Assembly: GCA_902363595.1 (NCBI GenBank)
Contig: CABJAP010000001.1
Location: forward strand, 186,001 to 250,000
From: Clostridia bacterium
Lineage (GTDB): Bacteria > Bacillota > Clostridia > Peptostreptococcales > Anaerovoracaceae
Reading direction: 5' to 3'
Length of the DNA: 64,000 bases
Each line of letters begins with the position of its first letter. Position 1 is the stretch's first letter. Below are positions 1-8,506 of this stretch, one piece after another. Position numbers and translations under genes: made by a program. Below the pieces are notes generated by a model. The model did not search any database and was not told where the DNA came from. It saw only the letters and a program-made list of their open reading frames with translations.

Positions 1-160
1 AGACAGCGTTGAGGGCAATTTCAAAAATAGAAAGGACTAAGCAAATCCAAAACAAGGTTCTGCGGCGTGATCGGGTCTGTCTTCTATCGTGAAAATACAA
101 ACTAATTAAAAATAGTAAAATTAGTGCAAGGAATTCAGCTATCTGTGACCAAACTATCAT
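1..160 (-). CDS. Partial membrane protein, N-terminal part only
   Basis: An open frame on the minus strand starts at an ATG (158-160) preceded by a GAGGT ribosome binding site and runs off the left edge after about 53 codons. The visible part has one hydrophobic segment (about residues 7-24), a basic stretch rich in Arg (HDRRQTRSRRR) and a second hydrophobic segment (about residues 36-53). This start-of-protein topology is common in membrane-anchored GGDEF or sensor proteins of clostridia, but the diagnostic domain would lie outside the window. Function is therefore not assigned. Confidence 0.5.
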   Translation of the reverse strand, partial: MIVWSQIAEFLALILLFLISLYFHDRRQTRSRRRTLFWICLVLSIFEIALNAV

Positions 161-304
161 CTATTTTTACCTCGCTTCTATCATTATTAGAGTGAATTAT
201 GAGATAAGGACGGACCGTGCATATTATGGCTGTTGGCCTTTTTTATTGTAATATATATTCTCTCTGCATACAAGAAATAGGAAATAATTTTTCCAAATAA
301 TGAG

Positions 305-350
305 CAATACAAAAGAGACCTTTCCCGAAAGGAGCGATCTCTTTTGTATT
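305..350 (-). terminator. Bidirectional hairpin terminator after the permease gene
   Basis: Two 13-nt arms (AATACAAAAGAGA and its complement) flank an inner CCTTT/AAAGG hairpin. The outer arms are A/T-rich, so either strand would end in a U-rich run. It lies just past the stop of the minus-strand permease. Confidence 0.7.
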
Positions 351-386
351 TAAGTCGTTATATAGTGGTTTTGAAAAGTTTGCTTT

Positions 387-1871
387 TTAGGATAAGGTGG
401 AGCCGAAGATGAACAGCACAACCGCAACAGCGAAGAAGATATAAGCGATTATTCTCCATCTCTTGTACTGAGCGTCCAGCTTGGCCTTTTCTTCCGGTGA
501 AGGATCCTTTGTCTTGAGAGCCAGCAGTTCTTCGTCAATGGCTTCTTCCGGAATCGGTCTGTTCCTTACAAAGATCAGAATGTAGAGAATACAGATTACT
601 GACAGCCCGATGTTCCACCAGATGGCCGTCCAGTCAATGGCCAGGATGGACAGTGCTGCGTAAAGAATAATGCTCACAACAGCCCCGAATTTACCGGCAG
701 GAGCATGCCATGGTCTGTGAAGATCCGGCTCTTTCTTGTACAGCAGCAGGTAGGACAGATATCCGATAATATAGCACAGCATTTGTGAGAATGCGCACAT
801 GGCAGAGATGATTACGATGGAACCTGTTGAAATCAGAAGAATACCAACCACACCTACGACAATTACGGAAACATAGGGGCTTCTGAATTTCGGATGAACC
901 TTTGCGAATACTTTGGGGAAACATCCGTCAACAGCCATGATATACATATATCTCGCAGCGCCTGCGGTACATGGTACCATGGAGCTGAAGTCTCCGCCGA
1001 AGGTGATGCCAAGGCACAGCAGTATGAACGGGAAGCCGACGATACCTGCCTGCGTCATACCTTCAACAAAAGGAGCATCTGCAGTTTCCAGAAGGTGCTG
1101 TCCAGCCAGAGGAGTCAGACCAACCAGGAAGAACTGGAATAACGCGTTTACAGCAAATACGATGAACGGCGACAGAGTCAGTGCTCTGGGCAGTGTGATC
1201 TGGGGAAATTTAACTTCCGCGCCCATGCCTACGCAGGTTTCAAATCCGGCGAAGCACCACCATACCATAACGATGCATTTTGCAAGTGCAGTGAATTCGG
1301 TCGGGATGCCTGAGAAGATCGGCGCGAAATTGGAAAAGTCCAGATTCTTCATAACCATGATCATCCAAACGAAGGATGCGGCCCAGAAGAAGAACATAAA
1401 GCCGTTCTGCCATCTTCCGGAGAACTTGATGCCTCTGTAATTGATGATGGTAAAGAGGATCATCAGTGCCGAACCAAGAATTCTCGAATCGATGACGAAT
1501 CCTGCGCCAAGGGCGTTCAACAGGTATGTAAAGTAGCTGGCGAAGGCCAGTGCTTCACCGCCGGCGATACCGATCTGAGCGATGGTATAGTGCCAGCTGC
1601 AGAAGATGGCTACCGGCCAGTTGATGGCTCTTTTAGCAAATGAATAGGTACCGCCTGACAAGGGAAGGGTAGCTCCCAGTTCGCCGTAGATGGCGGCAGG
1701 CCATAATACCATTAGAAAAGCGATAACGGATGCGATGATGACCGAGCTGCCCATGGCGCCTACCTGTGAGGAACCTACGGTAAACAGGCCTACGCCTATA
1801 ACCGCTCCGGCGGTAATGGTGACGCATTCAGGCAGTCCAAGTTCCCGGACTAATCCTTTTTTCTCGTCCAT
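387..1871 (-). CDS. APC-superfamily amino acid permease
   Basis: A 494-residue polytopic membrane protein with about 12 hydrophobic segments. The first carries the APC consensus region (TAGAVIGVGLFTVGS), the glycine-rich unwound helix that binds the amino-acid amine and carboxylate groups in this superfamily. The C-terminal ~50 residues are charged and cytoplasmic, followed by one more hydrophobic segment. The start is an ATG with AGGAGG about 9 nt upstream on the minus strand. It is divergent from an AraC regulator and an FGGY kinase/aminotransferase pair, so it may import their substrate; this is inference from position only. The substrate cannot be read from the sequence. Confidence 0.85.
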   Translation of the reverse strand: MDEKKGLVRELGLPECVTITAGAVIGVGLFTVGSSQVGAMGSSVIIASVIAFLMVLWPAAIYGELGATLPLSGGTYSFAKRAINWPVAIFCSWHYTIAQIGIAGGEALAFASYFTYLLNALGAGFVIDSRILGSALMILFTIINYRGIKFSGRWQNGFMFFFWAASFVWMIMVMKNLDFSNFAPIFSGIPTEFTALAKCIVMVWWCFAGFETCVGMGAEVKFPQITLPRALTLSPFIVFAVNALFQFFLVGLTPLAGQHLLETADAPFVEGMTQAGIVGFPFILLCLGITFGGDFSSMVPCTAGAARYMYIMAVDGCFPKVFAKVHPKFRSPYVSVIVVGVVGILLISTGSIVIISAMCAFSQMLCYIIGYLSYLLLYKKEPDLHRPWHAPAGKFGAVVSIILYAALSILAIDWTAIWWNIGLSVICILYILIFVRNRPIPEEAIDEELLALKTKDPSPEEKAKLDAQYKRWRIIAYIFFAVAVVLFIFGSTLS

Positions 1872-2094
1872 AAAAATAACCTCCTAAAAATGTGAAAAAG
1901 ATATAAATTTGTCTATAATAATGACAATGGTGTTGAATGTAAAATCAAAAAAATACATTCGAAAAAAGCAGAACGGAGTAAAACAGTAACCTCACATTAC
2001 TATTTCAAACTTCCAAACAAATCCTTCTCTGCGAATGTAACGCTTTGTTTTACCTCCTCTATTTTAATTTTTTCTTAAGGAATTGTACTAGCAT

Positions 2095-2161
2095 AAATCG
2101 GAAGTTGACCAAAATATTTGTTAGTGTTATGATTAAAATATAAAAAGTGAGGTTCCGATTT
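2095..2161 (+). promoter_or_regulatory. Sigma-A promoter of the AraC-kinase-aminotransferase operon, flanked by an inverted repeat
   Basis: TTGACC (2105-2110), a 17-nt spacer and TATGAT (2128-2133) make a good vegetative promoter. The promoter is bracketed by a perfect 9-nt inverted repeat, AAATCGGAA at 2095-2103 and TTCCGATTT at 2153-2161. The rest of the divergent spacer (1872-2189) holds no gene. It contains three GAATGTA motifs: 1935-1941 and an inverted copy near 1953-1959, which together form an interrupted palindrome, and one near 2033. These are candidate sites for the AraC protein. Confidence 0.6.
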
Positions 2162-2189
2162 TTACTAAAACAATTTAAAGGGGAATATT

Positions 2190-3071
2190 ATGTCATTTTT
2201 TATCAGCGACAAACAACATTTGGCTTCTGCCGAAAGGCGCTCCGATTATAAGCCGTTCAAAGTAGATGATGAAAATTGTCAGCCGATTGGGATTGATGTC
2301 AATTTCGGTCATCCTCTTTATACAGCTGTGTCGGATATCTTTGCCGTAAAGTGCAATGTACTTCATAACATTACCCTGCCGGTGATTCCGGATGGCTGCA
2401 TAGCCATGGTGTTTTACGGAAGAGAAGAGGGTATGAAGGGCAAGCTTTGCGGGGCCATCGATGAGATAAAAAAAATTGAACTAAGGCCGGGAGAATTGCT
2501 GCTGATGCTTAAATTTCAGCCCAGCGCCACCGCTATGATCCTCCATGAGCATGCCAGCAGTCTCACCAATACGGTATACGATATCAAGGAATATATGAAA
2601 AACGGAGAGCAGATCGTGTCGGCCGCATGTAAAGACTTGCCGGTACAAGAAAAGGCGATGCTTTTATCCAAGCTGATCCGAATCAGAATGAAAGAAGACG
2701 ATTCCAGTTACCTGATCCGCTATTGTACGGACCGCATTTATGAAAAGCATGGAAATATCAAAGTCAGCGAGCTGGGAATCGAGACCGGATATAGTGAACG
2801 TTATTTGGGAAAAGTATTTGAGAAGTATGTAGGTGTTTCACCCAAGATCTATTGCGAGATCATGCGTCTGCAAAATTCCCTGCAAAAGCTTTCGGACAGT
2901 TCCAACTATGAGCCGTTGATCAACCTGGCTCTGGACAGCGGCTTTTTTGATCATGCTCACATGAATAGGTGCTATAAACGGTTCCTTCACTGTTCGTCAG
3001 GAACCTTGAGAAAACACGGCTTCTCCTGTTTGGATTACAATAAAATCGATCCATATTTAGTATTAAATTAA
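2190..3071 (+). CDS. AraC-family transcriptional regulator
   Basis: A 293-residue protein. The C-terminal ~100 residues form a double helix-turn-helix of the AraC type: the first helix pair around VSELGIETGYSERYLGKVF, and the second around LINLALDSGFFDHAHMNRCYKRF. The N-terminal ~180 residues resemble the beta-barrel sensing domain of this family and probably bind a small effector. The ATG start follows AAAGGGG. It is the first gene of an apparent operon, 20 nt ahead of the FGGY kinase and divergent from an amino-acid permease. It probably activates both directions in response to the pathway substrate, which is inferred from position. Confidence 0.85.
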   Translation: MSFFISDKQHLASAERRSDYKPFKVDDENCQPIGIDVNFGHPLYTAVSDIFAVKCNVLHNITLPVIPDGCIAMVFYGREEGMKGKLCGAIDEIKKIELRPGELLLMLKFQPSATAMILHEHASSLTNTVYDIKEYMKNGEQIVSAACKDLPVQEKAMLLSKLIRIRMKEDDSSYLIRYCTDRIYEKHGNIKVSELGIETGYSERYLGKVFEKYVGVSPKIYCEIMRLQNSLQKLSDSSNYEPLINLALDSGFFDHAHMNRCYKRFLHCSSGTLRKHGFSCLDYNKIDPYLVLN

Positions 3072-3091
3072 CAGAGAAAGGTTGGAAAACA

Positions 3092-4588
3092 ATGACGAAG
3101 AAGTATTACCTGGGTATGGACCAGGGTACGACAGGGACGACGACCCTCCTACTGGACGAAAAGTGGAATCTGGTGGCCAGAGGATACAAAGAACACCATC
3201 AGCATTATCCCAATCCGGGCTGGGTTGAACATGATCCCATGGAGATTTGGGACGGCGTTCTGGGTTCCATCAGAATGGCTCTGGACATCGCAGGAGCAAA
3301 GCCGGAGGAAATCGCCTGCATTGGAATCGACAATCAGGGCGAAACGGTTATGCTTTGGGATAAGGACACGGGCGTTCCCGTTTATAACGCCATTGTCTGG
3401 CAGGATCGGCGGACGGCCAGATATGCCGATAGTTTGACGGAAGAGTACGGCGTGCAGATTCGGGAAAAAACCGGATTGATGATCGATGCCTATTTCAGCG
3501 CTACCAAGATTAAATGGATTATCGAACATGTTGACGGAGTGAAGGATAAAATCAAGGCAGGCAAAATTCTGGCAGGAACGCTGGACTCTTGGGTTATCTG
3601 GAAAATGACCCACGGCAGAGTGCATATCACCGACGCTTCGACGGCATCCCGTACTATGCTGATGAATATACATACGGGTAAGTGGGATCAGGATATCCTA
3701 GACATCTTCGAAATCGATAAAAGTATTCTGCCGACTATCTGCGACAGCTCCATGGTATACGGAAATACTGATCCTTTGGATTTCTTTGGAGCATCTATTC
3801 CTATCTCCGGCTCCATCGTGGACCAGCAGGCGGCACTGTTCGGACAGGCGTGCTACTCTCCGGGAGCTATAAAATGCACGTACGGGACAGGGTGTTTCAT
3901 GCTGATGAATACGGGCGATAAGCCGGTCTATTCTAAAAACGGTCTGTTGACTACGGTGGCCTGGAGCATCGATAAAAAGATGACCTTTGCCCTGGACGGC
4001 GGCATTTATATCACCGGAGCAGCAACCCAGTGGCTGAGAGACGGAATTAAGATCATCAAGGATGCCAAAGAGACGGAACAGATGGCATACGACGCCAAAT
4101 CCAACGGCGGCGTTTACTTTGTACCGGCCTTTGCTGGCCTTGCTGCTCCTCATTGGGATTCTTATGCCAGAGGCACGATAATCGGTATTACCGGCGGTAC
4201 TACAAGGGAGCAGATCGTGCGGGCAACGCTGGAAGCGACGGCTTACCAGGTAAAAGATAATTTGGATGTGATGAATATGGATGCCAGCATCCCCATCCAG
4301 ATCATGCGTGTGGATGGGGGAGCAGTTGTAAATCAATTTTTAATGCAGTTCCAGGCGGATATTCTGGGAATTCCGGTGGATGTGCCGGCCATTAATGATA
4401 CCACGCCTCTTGGCGCAGCTTATCTGGCTGCACTGGGAATTGGTGATTTTGGTTCTATGAGCGAGCTTGCGAATAACTGGAAATTGAGCAAACGCTATGA
4501 ACCGAAAATGAGTGTGGATGAACGGGAAACATTGCTCTATAACTGGCACAAAGCCGTTGAGCGGGCAAAGAACTGGGTCGAAGATTGA
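3092..4588 (+). CDS. FGGY-family carbohydrate kinase, glycerol-kinase-like
   Basis: A 498-residue kinase close to the length of GlpK. The N-terminus carries the phosphate-1 loop MDQGTTGTTTLLLD. It is followed by a GlpK-like stretch (HYPNPGWVEHDPMEIW) and by a second FGGY domain with the ITGAATQWLRDG and EATAYQVKDNLDVM signatures. Family members phosphorylate sugars or polyols with ATP. Resemblance to glycerol kinase is strong. However, the neighbours are an AraC regulator and a class V aminotransferase 47 nt downstream, with no glycerol facilitator or glycerol-3-phosphate dehydrogenase, so the true substrate may be another polyol or amino-polyol. AGAAAGG precedes the ATG. Confidence 0.85.
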   Translation: MTKKYYLGMDQGTTGTTTLLLDEKWNLVARGYKEHHQHYPNPGWVEHDPMEIWDGVLGSIRMALDIAGAKPEEIACIGIDNQGETVMLWDKDTGVPVYNAIVWQDRRTARYADSLTEEYGVQIREKTGLMIDAYFSATKIKWIIEHVDGVKDKIKAGKILAGTLDSWVIWKMTHGRVHITDASTASRTMLMNIHTGKWDQDILDIFEIDKSILPTICDSSMVYGNTDPLDFFGASIPISGSIVDQQAALFGQACYSPGAIKCTYGTGCFMLMNTGDKPVYSKNGLLTTVAWSIDKKMTFALDGGIYITGAATQWLRDGIKIIKDAKETEQMAYDAKSNGGVYFVPAFAGLAAPHWDSYARGTIIGITGGTTREQIVRATLEATAYQVKDNLDVMNMDASIPIQIMRVDGGAVVNQFLMQFQADILGIPVDVPAINDTTPLGAAYLAALGIGDFGSMSELANNWKLSKRYEPKMSVDERETLLYNWHKAVERAKNWVED

Positions 4589-4635
4589 AGGCCCGATTTA
4601 AATGAGATTATAGGATTCTGAAAGGAGAATTTAAA

Positions 4636-5718
4636 ATGAGTAAACCAATGTTATTCAGTCCGGGACCGATCATGGTAAAGGACAATGTGCGCGAAGCCAT
4701 GATGCACTATGATATCTGCCACAGGGGAGCGGAATTTGAAGCTCTGTTCGCTGATACGGTGAAGAAGATCAATCAGCTGTTCAACGCCGACGATTCTTAT
4801 CAGTCCGTTATTATTTCCGGATCCGGGACTTCTTCCAACGAGACTGTTCTGTCTTCTATTTTTAAGGAAGGCGAAGAAGTGCTGCTGGTCAGAAACGGTG
4901 TTTTCGGTGAAAGACTGCAGGAAATCATTGAAAAATATCAAATCCCATATGTGGATGCATCTTTTGAGTGGGGTGATTATCCGGATGTTTCCAAAATTGA
5001 AGAATTGATTAAGGCCAACCCCAAGGTAAAGGTGGTAGCTATGGTATGTCACGAAACCTCAACCGGCATGATTAATCCGGTGAAAGAAGTGGGACAGCTC
5101 TGCAAAAAATACAACAAGTGGTATTTTGTCGACTGTGTCTCTGCGGCAGCAGGTGAATATATCGACATTGTAGATTTTAATATTACCTTCGCTACTTCCG
5201 TAGGCGGAAAGTGTCTGGGAGCATTCCCAGGATCCGCATACATCTGCGGAAAGAAAGAAGCTTTTGAAACACTGACGCCGGAAATGGGCAAGAATGTTTA
5301 TCTGAATCTGGCAAAACATTACCAGAGTGCAGTGACGAAAAACCAGACTCCCAACACGCCTAATGTGAATCTGTTCTGGGCGCTCAATCAGGCATTGACC
5401 AACATTCTTGAAGAAGGCGTGGAGCATCAGCTGAATCGGTATGCACAGTGCGCGGGAATCCTGAGAAAAGGCATGGAGGCTATGGGGCTGAAGCTGCTGC
5501 TTTCTGAGCACATGGCCAATACGGTAACTTCCGTGTTCCTGCCGGAAGGCAAGGATCTGAACAAGTTCCTGGAAGCAATGGAAGAAAAGGGCTACGTGGT
5601 TTACAGCGGCAAGGGCAAATACGTGGAAATGGGTATGTTCCAGGTTGCCAACATGGGTGAAATTTACCCCGAGGATTGCGACAAATTCCTCGAGGTGCTG
5701 GCTGAATGCATTAAGTAA
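4636..5718 (+). CDS. Class V PLP-dependent aminotransferase
   Basis: A 360-residue fold-type I aminotransferase. The N-terminus (FSPGPIMVKDNVREAMM, then HRGAEF) is typical of the alanine-glyoxylate, serine-glyoxylate and 2-aminoethylphosphonate aminotransferase group. SGSGTSSNE is the cofactor phosphate region, and SVGGKCLGAFPG holds the predicted Schiff-base lysine. A clear AAAGGAG site precedes the ATG. It is the last gene of the AraC-kinase-aminotransferase set and is followed by a hairpin terminator. No phosphonate genes are nearby, so a PhnW role is not supported. Pairing with an FGGY kinase suggests that the amino donor or product is linked to a phosphorylated polyol. Confidence 0.8.
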   Translation: MSKPMLFSPGPIMVKDNVREAMMHYDICHRGAEFEALFADTVKKINQLFNADDSYQSVIISGSGTSSNETVLSSIFKEGEEVLLVRNGVFGERLQEIIEKYQIPYVDASFEWGDYPDVSKIEELIKANPKVKVVAMVCHETSTGMINPVKEVGQLCKKYNKWYFVDCVSAAAGEYIDIVDFNITFATSVGGKCLGAFPGSAYICGKKEAFETLTPEMGKNVYLNLAKHYQSAVTKNQTPNTPNVNLFWALNQALTNILEEGVEHQLNRYAQCAGILRKGMEAMGLKLLLSEHMANTVTSVFLPEGKDLNKFLEAMEEKGYVVYSGKGKYVEMGMFQVANMGEIYPEDCDKFLEVLAECIK

Positions 5719-5746
5719 AACTTGTGATAACATAAAAATGATACAT

Positions 5747-5790
5747 GCGAAAAACGGGTGCTGCTTTCCTGCAGGCCTGTTTTTTGCGTG
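5747..5790 (+). terminator. Hairpin terminator after the class V aminotransferase
   Basis: A long imperfect stem with G-U pairs (GCGAAAAACGGGTGCTGC against GCAGGCCTGTTTTTTGC) ends in a run of T. It lies about 30 nt past the stop codon. Confidence 0.7.
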
Positions 5791-5850
5791 ATCTGAATTC
5801 AGAGGGGTTAAATAACACGGTTCTGATCCTGCTTTGGCGGGGAGGGCGGA

Positions 5851-6422
5851 ATTTCATACATGCCCCCGGGGATGCGACTGGAAAAGGGTATGTGATAATA
5901 TGATAGTGATAATTTCAATCCACGTATCTCGTATGGAGATGCGCCTTTTAACTCCCTTGAAAGACTCTTCTTTTCGAGTCTTTCAATCCACGCACCCCGA
6001 ATGGGGATGCGACGTGCCGTCAGGGGTAGTAATATCTTCTGCGGCTACTTTCAATCCACGCACCCCGTATGGGGATGCGACTTGCTGCTACAAACTGACC
6101 TGCTGTTGCGGTCTGATTTCAATCCACGCACCCCGTATGGGGATGCGACGATATTCGGAAATCTCGCTGTCATAGGTGATCTTATTTCAATCCACGCACC
6201 CCGTATGGGGATGCGACGCTTGCCATGATCGGTGATAACAGGCATCAGGGCATTTCAATCCACGCACCCCGTATGGGGATGCGACGATACCCAATTGTGG
6301 GAAATGTATTGTTTGTTGGAATTTCAATCCACGCACCCCGTATGGGGATGCGACGCTTGCCATGATCGGTGATAACAGGCATCAGGGCATTTCAATCCAC
6401 GCACCCCGTATGGGGATGCGAC
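5851..6422 (-). CRISPR. CRISPR array 1, type I-C-like, nine repeats, leader on the right
   Basis: Repeats read on the minus strand as GTCGCATCCCC followed by ATACGGGGTGCG and TGGATTGAAAT (34 nt). Full or near-full copies lie at 5981, 6049, 6116, 6184, 6252, 6321 and 6389. A degenerate copy lies at 5912-5945 and a more decayed 28-nt one at 5851-5878, so decay increases toward the left, the trailer end. Spacers are 33-35 nt. The spacer at 6218-6251 is identical to the one at 6355-6388. The last intact spacer next to the degenerate repeat contains an 11-nt perfect hairpin (5957-5986). No cas genes are adjacent. Short reading frames across the array are artefacts of the repeats. Confidence 0.97.
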
Positions 6423-6581
6423 TGCATAATAGTACATTTTATAGCTTTTTTCATACTATTTTGCTCATAGTATACCATGTTTTGAGCCCAATGTACATAT
6501 TCGGTAGGTTTTAAGATAGTAAGAGTGTTCATACTTGGTGCGAAAGACCTAGGGATTTTATGTTTGCTTCCCATTCGCACT
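6423..6581 (-). promoter_or_regulatory. Leader of CRISPR array 1 with conserved hairpin element
   Basis: The 114 nt next to the first repeat are AT-rich and end in TGCA directly before the repeat, as in arrays 3 and 4. At 6537-6581 lies a 45-nt element that matches those of arrays 3 and 4 at about 34 of 45 positions when read on the minus strand. Its terminal arms (GGTGCGAAAG type) can pair, with two mismatches here. Confidence 0.65.
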
Positions 6582-6880
6582 AGTGTTGGTGTGGCCAGTT
6601 TGCATTTATTTTGCTGATTTATATTCGAAATGGGTAGAACGAGAGTGAATGTCCATAGAAAATTACCACATTTTACCATTATTGATTTTGCTTAAAGACT
6701 AGTTTGCTTTATTTTCAGGAATCATACATATAAATTTGCACAAATATGGGTTTAACTGTATGATTTTGGAGCTGATTCTGCGCAAGAAGGCGGAATTTAT
6801 ATGGACATCGCTTCCAAATTGCTGCGTTTCGAATATAAAAGGAAGTAATTTACATTTTGACAGCGCACCAAGTGCCCATC
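6582..6880. other. Intergenic stretch without a recognisable gene
   Basis: About 300 nt between the array 1 leader and the minus-strand PHP phosphatase. Open frames here are short, lack ribosome binding sites and resemble no protein I know. No repeat copies were seen. Confidence 0.5.
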
Positions 6881-7666
6881 TTACAGCTTATGAAATTCTG
6901 GCTTTCGTTTTCGAAAGGTACATTGATACTTGAAACCCAAATCTTTTGCAAGTTCGTGGGCTTCCGCAAAGTGATCCATAAAATGAGAAGGATCGTGAGA
7001 ATCAGAACCAAAGGTAAGGATTTCACCGCCAAGCTCTTTGTAGAGCTTTAAGATCTCTTTGCGCGGCAGCCAGATGCCGGTCTCGTATTTAAAGCTGGAA
7101 GTGTTTATTTCCAGTCCTTTTCCATCGTAAATGATCGTCTTGAGTGTATCTTCGAAAATATCCATATATGGTTTGTAATCGTAGATCTTACCAATATAAC
7201 GATCAATAATCGTCAGGTGTCCGGCGATGTCGTAGTCCTTATATTCTTTCAGACAACGGTTGACATAGGTATAGAATTCTTCAAGCTTGATAGGTCCATC
7301 TACTTGAGAAAAATCGTAGCGGTAAAGATCATCCTTTCCCAGGCAGTGAAACGAACCTATGATGATGTCATAGGGGAAATCGCGGACAGCTCGGCGGCAT
7401 TCCGCAAACTGTGTCTCCATGATGCCGATCTCCATTCCTTTGATGATGGACAGCCGGCCCTGGTATTGTTTTTCCGCATCCCTAAGAGCCTTATAATACT
7501 CTTCAAAATCAAGGGTGAAAGGAAACTCAGGATCTTCGTATCCGGGGTCGTAGTGATCTGTTATCGCAAGCTCCTTAATACCGAATTTTACTGCGCCTAA
7601 GAGCATTTCCTCCATTGGAACATCACAGTCATCAGAAAATGCTGTGTGTGTGTGATAATCGTACAT
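6881..7666 (-). CDS. PHP-domain histidinol-phosphatase family protein
   Basis: A protein of about 261 residues when started at the ATG at 7666, which has TGAGG five nt upstream; a longer frame reaches 7732 but lacks a site. The PHP metal-binding motifs are in order: YHTHTAFSDD at the start, ITDHYDPGY, the KGMEIGI glutamate, IGSFHC, AGHLTIIDRY and FGSDSHDP near the end. The family hydrolyses phosphomonoesters with a trinuclear metal centre, and the HisJ/HisK-type members dephosphorylate histidinol phosphate in histidine synthesis. No his genes are nearby, so this substrate is a family-level assignment. The gene stands alone. Confidence 0.8.
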   Translation of the reverse strand: MYDYHTHTAFSDDCDVPMEEMLLGAVKFGIKELAITDHYDPGYEDPEFPFTLDFEEYYKALRDAEKQYQGRLSIIKGMEIGIMETQFAECRRAVRDFPYDIIIGSFHCLGKDDLYRYDFSQVDGPIKLEEFYTYVNRCLKEYKDYDIAGHLTIIDRYIGKIYDYKPYMDIFEDTLKTIIYDGKGLEINTSSFKYETGIWLPRKEILKLYKELGGEILTFGSDSHDPSHFMDHFAEAHELAKDLGFKYQCTFRKRKPEFHKL

Positions 7667-7857
7667 GCTTGCCTCAGTCCTTTCTTTTTTATCTATGTCC
7701 TTGATTTTGCCATAAAAAGCGAATGGTTGCAATAGTCCTTTTGTGAATAAAGCTAAGTATAGACTGAGCTAGCAAAAAATTCTACAATAAAGGAACTTCA
7801 AAGCTAGAAGAGAGGTTATAGCAGGATGTATAATAGTCAAATGGAGATGAAGAGCTA

Positions 7858-8354
7858 TGGATAAAAACAACTTGTCAATCAAAGCATTGATGATATAATT
7901 CAGCATTTTCACGAAGATTTGTCCCTTGATACGGTAGCTGCTCAGTTTTATATATCATACTATCACTTCAGTCGAATCTTCATGGAAGAGGCTGGTGAAA
8001 GCATTTATGGGTTTATTAAACGAGGCAAAATTGATCAAAGTCAGAAAAATTCAAGAAAACGTAATTTAGAAATCTGTCAAATCTGCGAGCGAAGTAGTCT
8101 ACGGTAGTGAAGAACCAGTAAATAGAGAAACCAATCCAGAGTGGGTGAATGTTACCATGTGCCGCTTAGAAAACAAATTTGAAAATGAGACCGTAAAGAA
8201 AATACGAATGAACTGTCAATGCGGCTACACAATGAATGAAAAACTGGCACTCGTAAAAGAATTGATGTCAACGGCAGGGAACATGGAAGCGTTTATAAAT
8301 TCAGAAAAGGCAAAAACGCCGGTCTTTTCTACGGAGTTGGGGAATTTTTACTGA
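7858..8354 (+). pseudogene. Decayed AraC-family regulator
   Basis: The ATG at 7858 opens a frame that stops after 13 codons. A shifted frame then reads DLSLDTVAAQFYISYYHFSRIFMEEAG, a clear first helix-turn-helix of an AraC protein. The reading then degrades, with another break near 8104 and a tail to 8354 that ends in a plausible but unrecognised C-terminus. At least one frameshift and one stop separate the parts. It is most likely a dead regulator related to the small AraC proteins with a GyrI-like or effector domain. Confidence 0.65.
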
Positions 8355-8458
8355 AATTTCATTTTTACCCATATAGAAGTAGAAACCTTAGAGATCGTTA
8401 CATGGTGTCTGTGCACCATCGGTTACAGCAAAGTTCTTTTGGAAAAGGCCTTCGGTCT

Positions 8459-8494
8459 AAAAAAGCTGTTCGCATCGACAAAGCGAACAGCTTT
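8459..8494 (-). terminator. Intrinsic terminator of the L,D-transpeptidase gene
   Basis: A perfect 12-nt stem (AAAGCTGTTCGC and its complement, 8462-8473 and 8483-8494) is followed on the minus strand by six T residues. Confidence 0.85.
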
Positions 8495-8506
8495 CCTTCC
8501 TTTTTC

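Noticed and set aside
4636..5718. PhnW, 2-aminoethylphosphonate aminotransferase
   Set aside because: Similar fold and N-terminus, but no phosphonatase or phosphonate transporter nearby; kept as a general class V aminotransferase.
5834..6245. Open frames of 64-113 codons on both strands
   Set aside because: They are translations of CRISPR array 1 repeats; the repeated peptide text follows the repeat period.
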